A stretch of DNA of 64,000 bases from Sabethes cyaneus (Eukaryota > Arthropoda > Insecta > Diptera > Culicidae), in assembly GCF_943734655.1 (NCBI RefSeq), contig NC_071354.1, positions 73,599,338 through 73,663,337 on the forward strand, given 5' to 3'. Under the pieces are notes generated by a model that had not been told where the DNA came from, did no database searches, and saw nothing but the letters and a program-made list of their open reading frames with translations. The position numbers and the translations under genes were made by a program. Of the stretch, positions 11,119-22,199 are shown piece after piece. The number at the start of each line of letters is the position of its first letter. Within the stretch, counting starts at the first letter, position 1.

Positions 11119-11439
11119 AATCCACCCGCGGCAGCGGAGAAAAAGCAACCGTTTGGAGAGCTGTACGCTTCACCACTGCACTTCACGTAAACACCTGTTT
11201 CAATATCAGTTTAGCTCTGTTGAAGAAACGAGGAGTGAATCACAGAGTGCTCTGGTAGCGAGGCTTTATCATTTAAATATACACAGATATGCCCAAGGAC
11301 AATAAGCACAACAATTTCAACACGCGGAAACACATCACTTGAAAAAACTTTATTCATTCCACCACCCTTACACATTAGACTTCAGATTGGACACAGTAGG
11401 TACCAGCAACCGCACAGTTCCGCGAGCAATTGTCCTGTG

Positions 11440-12080
11440 ACATGGAAACAACTAATGTTCAAGCGCACCGAAATTCCAATCCGCTAAATTGAATTTTGAG
11501 CGGCCACGACACAGGACAGGACAGGACAGTGCCCATACACGGGTACACAGGCACAAAGGATCGCAGAAAACACGTGAGCCAGAGCTGACACATAAAACAA
11601 AAAACAAATCCACGCAACCCAACCACAACCGGGAACAGCGAGTGAAGAAACCGTATGGTGGGAACCCGTACCGCCAAAAGCACGCAAAAACCGACGCCTC
11701 CAGCCGTAGACTCGCGTCCAGACACACTACCAACTCCGTCGAAGCACTATGCACGCGCCGTTCAATGATAACCGAGGCTACCGCCGCCACTGCCCGCTAT
11801 TCATTCACACTCCGGCCACCAAAAGCAAACGGATCCAGCCGTGAATTGCTTCCAAACGACGCCGCTCTCTCTTTGCTATTATTTCTTCTTGCGATATACG
11901 GTTGTTGATATTATTGTTGCAATCATTGTTGGTTATGTTGAAAAAAAAAAATAAATCGACTTAGGTACTGGCAGGTTTTCCTCGCGCAATCAGTTCGGCG
12001 CGCCGCACGAGGAACAGCTTTTTTCCAAAGCCGAAGCAACCGAAGCCACACACCGCGTCCGCGACCGTGAGCAAACTTTT
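11440..12080. other. CG-rich patch, possible promoter region
   Basis: Relative to its surroundings this segment is rich in C and G, with several CpG clusters (for example ggcgcgccgcac near 11998) and a short ggaca tandem at 11511-11527. Long frames are open on both strands, but they share no features of real proteins and probably reflect composition. A link to the candidate exon at 10886-11118 is only positional. Confidence 0.25.
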
Positions 12081-12149
12081 CCAGCATGTACACCTTCACT
12101 TGCCGACTAACTACTGTCTAGGTGCTTTATTATTGCGTTGTTCCAATGG

Positions 12150-12800
12150 CCACAAATGGTGACTACGACAACGACGCAAACTTCCTCTTTGCGTCAGGCC
12201 ATAGAAGCACATTTTTATCGTGGTTGCGCTAATTAGCCTGTACCTACCAACCAACGACCGAATCATTCGAGATAGGCGAGGGAAATGCGCTTGAATTAAT
12301 AATAACTAAATTACTTTTGGACAATTTAAATTCCTCTCGATGCCTTTGATTCGTTTTCTTATGCTATACATATACAGTTTTTCGACTATAAACATCAACT
12401 GATTTAGCTATGGTACTGCAGAAGATGAATCTTATGTATAGTAAATGGTAAATAGTAGTTGTCAAAATTTTCTTAATTTAACGGAGTAATCAGTTTTTTA
12501 GCTGATACAAATCATATTAGGGTAATCGACAACAATAATGAAATTCTACGGACATGAGTTAAATTCCATTCAATTCACTTCTAATGTTCCTCAAGGCTCT
12601 CATTTAAGATCGGTTCGTTTTCATTTTATATATATAAACGATATTGTCTCATTCTCAAGAAACACACTTTCTAAGTTTGGATTCGAGTTGTATTTGCCAT
12701 AAACTATAATCACACTATTATTCAGCCTCCTTAAATAGCATATCTTAAGGTGGCTTGACAAAAAAAATTTTTGAATATTTTTTCACCAATATTAGCATAT
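12150..12800. other. No supported gene
   Basis: AT-rich sequence. Around 12540-12720 a plus-strand stretch reads like a decayed RT segment (LNSIQFTSNVPQGSHLRS, then frame changes, IYINDIVSFS), the PQGSHLGPL block of jockey-like elements. It is too short and broken to define an element. Confidence 0.35.
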
Positions 12801-12805
12801 TATTA

Positions 12806-12990
12806 GGCCATTGCAAATCATTTTCAAAGTTTTTGTCACCCCCCGCCCCGTGGAAATTGGCTTGAAAAATCAGGGGGCAAAAAAATAATTTGTAGGATAT
12901 GAGTTTAATTTTTTTATAAAATCAATTGTCTTTGGGCTCTACAGCCTGAAAAAGTCGAAAAATGAGTGTACGAGTTGAGTTAAGGGGGAA
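12806..12990. repeat. Partial copy of the dispersed MITE family also present at 60911-61390
   Basis: Starting at aggccattgcaaatcat, this stretch runs parallel to 60913-61085 for about 175 bases with small indels, including the C-rich tract, the ggaaattggcttgaaaaatca block and the gggctctacagcc block. The right-hand terminal repeat of the family is not seen here, so the copy is truncated near 12990. Confidence 0.75.
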
Positions 12991-13264
12991 CCCTACTTTG
13001 GAAGACGAAAAATAATATATTTTCGTAAATTTTTTTCAGATGCTAGAATTATAGAATAAAAAGTGTTGGGGGTTATTGGTTACGGTATATTTGAAGATAT
13101 ATTTTGTTTTTTTTTTTTTTGGATACCAGAATAGTGATTATTACGCTGGTGGCAGGTGGGTGCGTGAATGCCCTCTAAAAAATAGTTCCATGCTGGCGGT
13201 ACGAACCAATGGAGTATCGTAGAACGGATTTCAAGGATGATTTTGAAGCTTTAGGTTTTTTTTC

Positions 13265-13460
13265 CGTGTTGGGGACTTACCACGGCGACCATTATTTTGA
13301 TCTATTGTGGTGTGTCCTCTTTTAATTTATGCCATGAAGTATCAGTGAGCTATCAAAGTTTGATGAGCCACCTCAACTACTGTCGGCATTTATCCCAATC
13401 AGGTGATGCATTTCGTATGAAATTTATCACCTGATTAGGAGCAGCAAGCTTTAGGATAAT
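13265..13460 (-). pseudogene. 3' tail of an R1-like non-LTR retrotransposon
   Basis: The segment matches 42525-42710, the 3' part of a better preserved minus-strand element: both contain the cgaccatt.tttgatctattgtg stretch and a minus-strand peptide of the form VI.FIR.ASP.W, here VINFIRNASPDWDKC. Only the C-terminal codons and the 3' untranslated part remain. Confidence 0.6.
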
Positions 13461-13825
13461 ACCTAAATTGTTACGTATCAGTTTTTGAAAATTCGAAAAA
13501 TTACCAAAATGGCGGCAACTTTTCCAAAAAAAAGGAGTTTTTTCATCAAAAATCGCCAATTTTTAAATTGGCTTTTGCTCATAAAAATTGAAAAATTGAG
13601 ATATCAAAAAACGGCTACGTAACAAATTAAATAATTAATTTTTACATACTGAAAAAAAAACTCAGCCAAATCGGTTCACTAGATTCTGAGATTCACGAGC
13701 CGCCAGCTAAAGAAACATGGTTTTGGAGAAAACGCGTTCAAAGTTTCGTACAGCAATGGACTTCCCTTGAGGTGACTCCGCAATATTTGCCGTAAGTTTT
13801 CAACGAGTTGAGATATTAAAAAATC

Positions 13826-14215
13826 CTGTCAAGCAAAATTTCATTTGTATTGGAGCCCCCCCCCCTCTTAGTGGGGGGAGGGGTTTCTAACCATCATAAG
13901 AACCTTGCCTGGCCCCAAAAACCCGTACATGCAAATTTTCACGCCGATCGATTCAGTAGTTTTCGATTCTACACTCAAGTACTTTTTTTACACGGTTTGT
14001 TTTTACGAATATTGAGAACGGGGCTATTTAGGGACCATTCATTTATTTCTCAATACGTTTGGGAGAGGCCCGACATTCGTCACGTATTTTGTAAATGGGC
14101 CCTAAATTGCACCGTTCTTGAGTAATCGAAAAAAACAAACCGTGTAAAAAAGACTCGAGTGTATAAGGAACATACATACAGACATACAGAAATCCATTTT
14201 TATAGGTATAGATAA
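13826..14215 (-). mobile_element. Helitron 5'-end fragment, interrupted by a MITE
   Basis: The sequence carries the same terminal segment as the tandem Helitrons at 14359-18987: a C-rich tract, a cacgccgatcgattcagtag block, the gattctataaggaacatac block (split by the insertion) and atccatttttataggtatag at the end. Read on the minus strand this is the Helitron 5' end (TC then TATACCTATAAAAATGG). Only one subrepeat remains and the 3' end with CTAG is missing. Confidence 0.65.
13972..14161. mobile_element. 190-bp MITE with TA target duplication inside the Helitron fragment
   Basis: Terminal inverted repeats of about 34 bp: the left begins cactcaagtactttttttac and the complemented right end begins cactcgagtcttttttacac; both then read acggtttgttttt. 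TA flanks both sides (13970-13971 and 14162-14163). Removing the element and one TA restores gattctataagg, the exact sequence at the same place in the other Helitron copies, which proves the boundaries. The TA preference points to mobilisation by a Tc1/mariner transposase. Confidence 0.92.
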
Positions 14216-14358
14216 AAGATAGAAATCAGCATTACGTACAGATATACATACTAATAAATCGTATTTGATACGCAAAATTGGCATATCCGCACTATTTGAG
14301 AGGCGATTAGGAATAATTATAAGCGTTACGACTCGACTAAATACGTATTTATATACAA

Positions 14359-15939
14359 CTAGCTGACCCGACAAACTTCGTATTGCCACAAATTAACCTG
14401 TGTTGTACATAAATCATGAATCTCGGATGATTTTTGTCACAATCTCGAGTTTTGCAAGTTTCTGAGGAGTTCAACCTTAGATGATTCATTTTGGCAGTTA
14501 CGTAACTATGAAAGCATCCCAGGCAACCAATAAGCATCACCAATGCTATTCAAATGTAGGCCAATAAGCATTTAAGTCGCCTTAAATGCTATTTTGGCAA
14601 AATATACAGCTACTTTACTGATAACCTTCTTATAGTGCTAACAATGCTAATTTACAGCTAATTACCGACACGAAGAATTTGAATACAATTTTGGATGCCA
14701 ATTTACAACACCAATGCAGTCTAAAAGCTAATATACAACAATGTGCAGTATAGAATGCCAGATACGCTGATTTGCTGCTTATGTACCATTTCACTGAAAA
14801 CTTTTTTGTGGAAAGTAACATTTCGCGTTCCTCTCCTTACTCGCTGTCGCAATAGTGATTTCTGCGAGAAGTTGCCTCCCCCCAGTGGGCGGCGCTTCCG
14901 ACGGCGGGTCGCCGGCAACACTCGCGACCGTCTCGTCCTGAATGATCTAGTGTTACTATAGATAGTTTTTGTGGTCTTTTTATTGACTAATGTTTTAATG
15001 AAGAGTCTCGAATTTCTCGAGTTCGATTAGTTTTTGAGTTTCGCAAAAATTTCTGTTTTATTTGTATGAGAGTCCATATCCCCCTGCCACAGGGGTTATA
15101 AAATAAATTCAGGACTCCAAAATTTGGTTCCATTTGCTTGATTAGTTCTCGAGATAAGAGGAAATTTGCATTTCATTTGTATGGAAGCCCACCCTCTTAA
15201 AAGGGAGATGAGTCATAACTCGCTTTCTAAAGAGGAGAGGGGTCTCAATTTACCATAGAAAAAAAAATAATTCTCGATTTATGAGGAAATTGGTTTTTCA
15301 ATTGTATAGGAGCCCCCCCTCCTAAAGCGGGAAGGGGTCCTAATTCACCATAGAAAATATTCTTACCTACAAAAACACCCACATGCTTAATTTGGTTCCA
15401 TTTGCTTGATTAGTTCTAGAGTTATGAGGAAATTTGTATTTCATTGGTACTGGAGCCCCCCTCTTAAAGTGGGGAGGGATCCTAATTCATCATAGAAAAT
15501 ATTCTTGCCCTCAAAAACCTTCACATGTCAAATTTGGTTCCATTTGCTTGATTAGTTCTCGAGTTATGAGGAAATTTGTATGTCATTTGTATGATGGAAG
15601 CCCCCCTCTTAAAGGGGAGAGGAATCATAATTCCCCTTTTAAAGAGGGGAGGGGTCCCAATTTACCATAGAATAAATTCTTGTCACCAAAAACTCCCACA
15701 TGCCAAATTTTGTTCTATTTGCTTGATTAGTTCTCGAGTTATGCAGAAATTTGTGTCTCATTTGTATGGGAGCCCCCCCCCCCCTCTTAGTGCGGGAGGG
15801 GTCTCTAACCATCACTAAAACCTTTCCTGGCCCCAAAAACCTTTACATGCAACTTTTCACGCCGATTGGTTCAGTAGTTTTAGATTCTATAAGGAACATC
15901 CCGACAAACAGACAGAAATCCATTTTTTTTTATATTGTA
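14359..15939 (-). mobile_element. Helitron unit A
   Basis: This unit carries an extra segment of about 416 bp (roughly 14462-14877) between the ttttgcaag block and the CG-rich module that is missing from units B and C. It has four subrepeats (cores near 15126, 15389, 15530 and 15708). It is the most complete unit at its 3' side. Confidence 0.7.
14881..14950. repeat. CG-rich module shared by Helitrons and a foldback element
   Basis: A segment of about 68 bases that begins cccagtgggcggcgcttccg and ends gaccgtctcgtcctgaatga is much richer in CG than the surrounding element. It recurs at 16043-16108 and 17425-17490 in the next two Helitron units and, in inverted orientation, at 44837-44912 within the foldback element. 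It has dyad character (ccgacggcgggtcgccgg) but no coding or tRNA signature that I can see. Confidence 0.8.
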
Positions 15940-17321
15940 CTAGCTGACCCGACAAACTTCGTATTGCCACAAATTAACCTGTGTTGTACATAAATCATGA
16001 ATCTCGGATGATCTTTGTCACAATCTCTAGTTTTGCAAGCCCCCCAGTGGGCGGCGCTTCCGACGGCGGGTCACCGGCAACACTCGCGACCGTCTCGTCC
16101 TGAATGATCTAGTGTTACTATAGATAGTTTTTGTGGTCTTGTATTGACTAATGTTTTATGGAAGAGTCTCGAATTTCTCGAGTTCGATTAGTTTTTGAGT
16201 TTCGCAAAAATTTCTGTTTTATTTGTATGAGAGTCCTTATCCCCCTACCACAGGGGTGAGAGGTCTCTAACTATCGTAAAATAAATTCAAGACTCCAAAA
16301 TCTCCCACATGCCAAATTTGGTTCCATTTGCTTGATTAGTTCTCAAGTTATAAGGAAATTTGCATTTCATTTGTATGGAAGTCCACCCTCTTAAAGGGGA
16401 GATGGGCCATAACTCGCTTTCTAAAGAAGAGAGGGGTCTCAATTCACCATAGAAAAAAATCTTGCGTCCAAAACCACTTACATGTCAAATTTGGTTCCAT
16501 TTGCTTGATTAGTTCTCGAGTTATGAAGAAATTTGTTTTTCATTTGTATAGGAGCCCCCCCCTCTTAAAGTGGGGAAAATATACCATAGAAAATATTCTT
16601 GCCTACAAAAACACCCACATGATAAATTTGGTTCCATTTGCTTGATTAGTTCTAGAGTTATGAGGAAATTTGTATTTCGTTTGTATGAGAGCCCCCCCCC
16701 CCTCTTAAAAAGGTAAGGGGTCCTAATTCATCATAGAAAAAATGGTTGCCTCCAAAAACACCCACATGCCAAACATGGTTCCATTTGCTTGATTAGTTCT
16801 CGAATTCTGAGGAAATTTGTATTTCATTTGTGTAGAAGCACCCCCTCTTAAAGTTGGGAGGGGTCCTAATTCATCATAGAAAATATTTTTGCCTCCAGAA
16901 ACCTCCACATGCCAAATTTGGTTCTATTTGCTTGATTAGTTCTCGAGTTATGAGGAAATTTGTATTTCATTTGTATGATGGAAGCCCCCCTCTTAAAGGG
17001 GAGAGGAATCATAATTCCCCTTTTAAAGAGGGGAGGGGTCCCAATTTACCATTGAATAAATTCTTGTCACCTAAAACTCCCACATGCCAAATTTTGTTCT
17101 ATTTGCTTGATTAGTTCTCGAGTTATGCAGAAATTTGTGTCTCATTTGTATGGGAGCCCCCCCCCCCTCTTAGTGCGGGAGGGGTCTCTAACCATCACTA
17201 AAACCTTTCCTGGCCCCAAAAACCTTTACATGCAACTTTTCACGCCGATTGGTTCAGTAGTTTTAGATTCTATAAGGAACATCCCGACAAACAGACAGAA
17301 ATCCATTTTTTTTATATTGTA
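15940..17321 (-). mobile_element. Helitron unit B
   Basis: It starts at the second CTAG terminus and ends directly against the third. It has six subrepeats (cores near 16315, 16488, 16626, 16776, 16915 and 17092). The join to unit A reads tatattgta then ctagctgac, and the same join is found between B and C, which points to tandem rolling-circle copying or an unequal exchange. Confidence 0.7.
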
Positions 17322-18987
17322 CTAGCTGACCCGACAAACTTCGTATTGCCACAAATTAACCTGTGTTGTACATAAATCATGAATCTCGGATGATCTTTGT
17401 CACAATCTCTAGTTTTGCAAGCCCCCCAGTGGGCGGCGCTTCCGACGGCGGGTCACCGGCAACACTCGCGACCGTCTCGTCCTGAATGATCTAGTGTTAC
17501 TATAGATAGTTTTTGTGGTCTTGTATTGACTAATGTTTTATGGAAGAGTCTCGAATTTCTCGAGTTCGATTAGTTTTTGAGTTTCGCAAAAATTTCTGTT
17601 TTATTTGTATGAGAGTCCTTATCCCCCTACCACAGGGGTGAGAGGTCTCTAACTATCGTAAAATAAATTCAAGACTCCAAAATCTCCCACATGCCAAATT
17701 TGGTTCCATTTGCTTGATTAGTTCTCAAGTTATAAGGAAATTTGCATTTCATTTGTATGGAAGCCCACCCTCTTAAAGGGGAGATTTGCCATAACTCGCT
17801 TTCTAAAGAAGAGAGGGGTCTCAATTCACCATAGAAAAAAATCTTGCGCCCAAAACCACTTACATGTCAAATTTGGTTCCATTTGCTTGATTAGTTCTCG
17901 AGTTATGAAGAAATTTGTTTTTCATTTGTATAGGAGCCCCCCCCCCCCTCTTAAAGTGGGGAAAATATACCATAGAAAATATTCTTGCCTACAAAAACAC
18001 CGACATGATAAATTTGGTTCCATTTGCTTGATTGGTTCTAGAGTTATGAGGAAATTTGTATTTCGTTTGTATGAGAGCCCCCCCCCCTCTTAAAAAGGTA
18101 AGGGGTCCTAATTCATCATAGAAAAAATGGTTGCCTCCAAAAACACCCACATGCCAAACATGGTTCCATTTGCTTGATTAGTTCTCGAATTCTGAGGAAA
18201 TTTGTATTTCATTTGTGTAGAAGCACCCCCTCTTAAAGTTGGGAGGGGTCCTAATTCATCATAGAAAATATTTTTGCCTCCAGAAACCTCCACATGCTAA
18301 ATTTGGTTCCATTTGCTTGATTAATTCTCGAGTTATGAGGAAATTTGCATTTCATTTGTATAGGAGCCCCCCTTCCTAAAGTGGGGAGGGGTCCCAATTC
18401 ATCATAGAAAAAATTTTTGTCTCCAAAAACACCCACATGCCAAATTTGGTTCCATTTGCTTAATTACTTCTCGAGTTATGAGGAAAATTGTGTTTCTTTG
18501 GTACGGGAGCCCCCCTTTTAAAGTGGGGAGGGGTCCTAATTTACTATAGAAAATATTCTTGCCCTCGAAAACCTTCGCATGCCAAATTTGGTTCCATTTG
18601 CTTGATTAGTTCTCGAGTTATGAGGAAATTTGTATGGAAGCCCCCCTTTTAAAGAGGAGAGGAGTTATAATTCCCCTTATAAAGAGGGGAGGGGTCTCAA
18701 TTTACCATAGAATAAATTTTTGTCACCGAAAACACTCACATGCCAAATTTTGTTCTATTTGCTTGATTAGTTATCGAGTTATGCAGAAATTTGTGTTTCA
18801 TTTGTATGGGAGCCCCCCCTCTTAGTGGGGGGAGGGGTTTCTAACCATCACTAAAACCTTTCCTGGCCCCAAAAAACCTCTACATGCATATTTTCTTGCC
18901 GATTGGTTCAGTAGTTTTCGATTCTATAAGGAACATACGGACAGACAGACAGACAGACAGACAGAAATCCTTCTTTATAGGTATAGA
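17322..18987 (-). mobile_element. Helitron unit C with intact 5' end
   Basis: Nearly identical to unit B over about 17322-18085, then it carries more subrepeats (eight cores from 17697 to 18749). It ends with six acag units (18941-18964) and the conserved 5' terminus at 18986-18987 flanked by TTA. It alone has the canonical 5' end, so the array was probably initiated from this unit. Confidence 0.7.
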
Positions 18988-19329
18988 TAAGATAATAGCC
19001 GATTAAGCGCGATTCGCTTCGTAATGCTATCCCGTAAAAAATATTACACTAAGTTTTGTAGTACAATGCATCTACAAACTACAACAATTTTTATTGTGAA
19101 CATTGAAACTTATGGTAAATTTATTGTAAAATATTATGAAGATCCGCAAGGTATCCGTTTGGGCCCGCTACTATTTTTGTATCACATTATCAACAAGATA
19201 TAGCATTTGGCTGTGCATTGTTAGACGACAATAAATATGCATTTGCATAAGATTCCCGAGTGCTGTGGTTAGGTTTTCCAAGGCAAAACTGTCTAAAAAC
19301 TAAACAACAAACACGTTTCATATAAGCAA

Positions 19330-19432
19330 ATTCTTTTTTTTTTTTTGTTAGATTATAGTCACTTTAACCAGCTTGGGTCATTCGTGACTCCTGCGGGGTT
19401 GGGATTTGAACCCAGGTCCCGGCGTGAGATAA
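19330..19432 (-). mobile_element. tRNA-derived SINE, 5'-truncated
   Basis: On the minus strand a polymerase III B box, GGTTCAAATCC (19412-19402), is followed by ccaaccccgcaggagtcacg, then ggttaaagtgactataatct and an A-rich tail (19347-19337). This is the layout of insect tRNA-derived SINEs. The A-box half is missing. It lies just downstream of the Helitron array. Confidence 0.7.
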
Positions 19433-19439
19433 GCAAATT

Positions 19440-22090
19440 CTGTATAGTGTTTAGCGAAAGCATCAACTATACTGTTTCAACCAACCTAAACTTGCAGCAA
19501 AAGTGATTTTAGAATCGAAATAGGATTATGCCAAGACGGCGTTGTTACCATTGTGCTTGAAAGGAGGAGAATCTACTAATTTGCAGCATTGTGAAAATAA
19601 TGCAACGGGAATGAAAACTACGATAAATACGACATTTGCGCAGATTCACATAAACAAATTGATTTGCGTATTTACATCAATAGCAGTAATCAATTAGTAT
19701 ATAAGCGTAGAATTCTTCACTCTAGTTGTAATTGAGTTGTACGACAAGAAAATCTATTCAAACAGAGTTACAGGTACTGTACAGAGTATAGATTTAATCG
19801 TAAGTTTAATTAACGCGAGAAGCTACATAAAAGGTAACACAATTTTTCCTTAGTTTCCGATGCCTTTTGATCTTAGTTTTGATATTCGTATTACGAATTT
19901 ACGACACGATTACAGAATTAGATTGACGTTGCTGTTCCACATAAAGAGCACAAACTGAAGCATACCTGAACTGACCTGCTCGTAGTATTCAAGCTCAGGT
20001 TCACGTGATGTATCGTTCAGTAAAACAGACTAGAACAGTGCCATGCTAACATGTAACGAAAATATCAATTTCTTGATAGCAAACCATAGTATATACAGTA
20101 ATTTTCAAGTTCTCTACATAATCGATCACGACGAGTATTATTTCATACACAAAAATAGACAAATCCCCGCAGAAACGCTGCTACTCGTGGGGAAAAACCA
20201 TAACACGAAAAACCACACGATTGCAGGTTATATACCTATCGGACCATATCCAGCAAAAATCTAAGCGCAGTTTCTCCGGTAGCAGGCAGCCCATGGGCTG
20301 TTTCGTTCGAGGTTGCCTGCGACCGACCGGTCTCTCTCGCTCGTTGCAGCGAATTCAGGGAAAATGAAAAATACGATAAATGGAAAAATTGGATTTGCAA
20401 TCTGCTGCCGATGGCTTCCCGCTTCTACCATCATCACCACCATCACCACTTTTGTGACACCCTGCCCATACTCTGCAGCAAATGGAAATGCTTTCCCATT
20501 AGCCACTTTCAGGCAGCGCACAGCAGCAAAAATTTATTCCATGAAAGTACGAATATTGTCGGTTAGTTGTCAAAGTTTGCCCAAACTGCATACATAATTT
20601 CGCTCCGTTTGGAAACGTTGGTACGGACAGAGAGATTCATCGCAAATGTTGTAGTGTGATTTACGATTTCAACGGAACATGGAGAAAAGTCGTAAAAGCT
20701 AACGTATACTGATTTTATGGCATAAAGTTTTAATATAATTTTTCTTGCCACAATCGTCTGTTTATTAACCAATTATTGTTATCCTAAGATAAGTTACTTG
20801 TACCATTTTACCCCAACAGTGGCAACCCCTCTCTGACATTCAGTTTTCTTTATTCGCATTTCACGATAGTAATACGTCAGTCGATGCAACTGTTTTTACT
20901 CTGGCGGATGCTGATTTCGTTTAAGGTTTTAGCGTGCTATCAAATTTATAATTATGACATAAAAGTTTGTTTATAATATGCATACATGGTTAAAACTTTT
21001 TAATCGCGAAAATTTTTGAAGATTGTCGTTAAAAAAGCATTAGTGAGAAGTACTTTTAGGATTTATCTACTGTTTCTATTTAAAATACAATGTTTTGAGT
21101 AGTTTCAATACCTCAAAAAGTGACGATTTCGAAATTCCAAAAATGGTTATTGAAGAATGGAAGACCCGTATCAGTGAAAAGAAGTGCTACAGCCAACTGT
21201 TTTCATGCATTTAAAAGTTTTAGTGTTTATCGAAAAAGCAGGAAATTTGAAGTTTACGAGGATACCAAGAGAAGCTGACAGGCGACTATTTCGTGGCTCA
21301 AGCTCAAATTGAAATATAGTTTTAGAGCTAATTAGAACTCCCAATTTTTTAGATTACGGGTTCTTAATCTGACGTTAACCGAAGCCTGTTATTATGAGTT
21401 AAATTTGGCTGGAAACCCCTATATAGACAATTCTGCTCCATAATTCATCATTCGAGTTATGTATATTGATAAATGAATGAAAGTATAGCGCCTTCGTGCT
21501 TACTTGAAAAATTTACACTTTTTTACGATAAATATTAGGGCAATGCTTGACTGGTACCTGAGCAAGCAGCTTCGAGGTCGTAGGTATGAATACAAACAGT
21601 ATCATTAAAGGAATCTTTGCATCCGAATAACGAAGCCCATAGTAACTCATCCAAAAGTGGACAATTTATTATTTTATTATCATCGTTTATTGATTCTCCT
21701 AAACGTCACTAGAGATCTGTACCTAAAACTACTACATACCATTGCATCTATGCAGAAATGTATTGTATGACGCTGACGCACTTTTCTTTTGCGAGAAAAG
21801 TCGCTTTTCACCAGCACTGCCATGCCAAAAAAGCGAACACACTTGTAACGCTGGCCGACTTTGCCATAGGACACGGATAATAAATTTTGATGCAAGATTG
21901 ATATTAACACGTATCCATCAGCAACAATCACCTTTCCCTTCGCCAGCCAACGCAACGGTTAGGGATGTCGTGATTTCATACATTTCCGCACATTTCACTT
22001 AGCGGCGATGGGTTGACGTTGATACGGTGCGATGTGGTATGGGCGGATCCGGGTATGGGTTGATTTGTGGCATGTATTAAAACTTTTTAC
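19440..22090. other. No supported gene
   Basis: Short frames only. A GA/CT-rich and CpG-richer patch at 20270-20480 (including tctctctcgctcg and a cat/cac run) has no open frame with coding character. Nothing else can be assigned. Confidence 0.45.
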
Positions 22091-22099
22091 GATGCTTAC

Positions 22100-22196
22100 T
22101 TGACGAGATGAGTCACCATGTCATACCAGCGCCACCAGCGTGTGCCACCGTCGGTCAAGGTCCTTTCGCTACGGCAGTTTCCGACATTGCGGCAAG
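22100..22196 (-). CDS. Candidate internal exon (97 bp) of an unrecognised gene
   Basis: On the minus strand a pyrimidine-rich tract ending ttcataag precedes an exon that opens with CT and 31 codons reading CRNVGNCRSERTLTDGG then TRWWRWYDMVTHLV, closed by a gtaagc donor at 22099. Codons favour C or G in the third position, unlike the AT-rich flanks. The Trp- and Cys-rich peptide hints at an extracellular protein, but no family is recognised. An isolated splice-flanked frame of this length can also arise by chance, so it is offered as a candidate only. Confidence 0.28.
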
Positions 22197-22199
22197 CTT

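Larger units (their letters stand above)
14359..18987 (-). mobile_element. Array of three head-to-tail non-autonomous Helitrons
   Basis: On the minus strand the array begins with TCTATACCTATAAAG at 18987 and ends with a CTAG terminus at 14359, between A and T as expected for Helitrons. The 3' terminal block (ctagctgacccgacaaactt on the plus strand) recurs at 14359, 15940 and 17322, so there are three units of about 1,581, 1,382 and 1,666 bp. Each is filled with degenerate subrepeats of about 140-180 bp built around a ccatttgcttgattagttct core, of which about 18 are counted from 15126 to 18749. The second and third units are nearly identical over their first 700 bases. No Rep or helicase coding capacity is present. 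Confidence 0.8.

Noticed and set aside
11452..11908. Overlapping long frames on both strands
   Set aside because: Several frames are open at once in a CG-rich patch, which is the signature of composition and not of coding.
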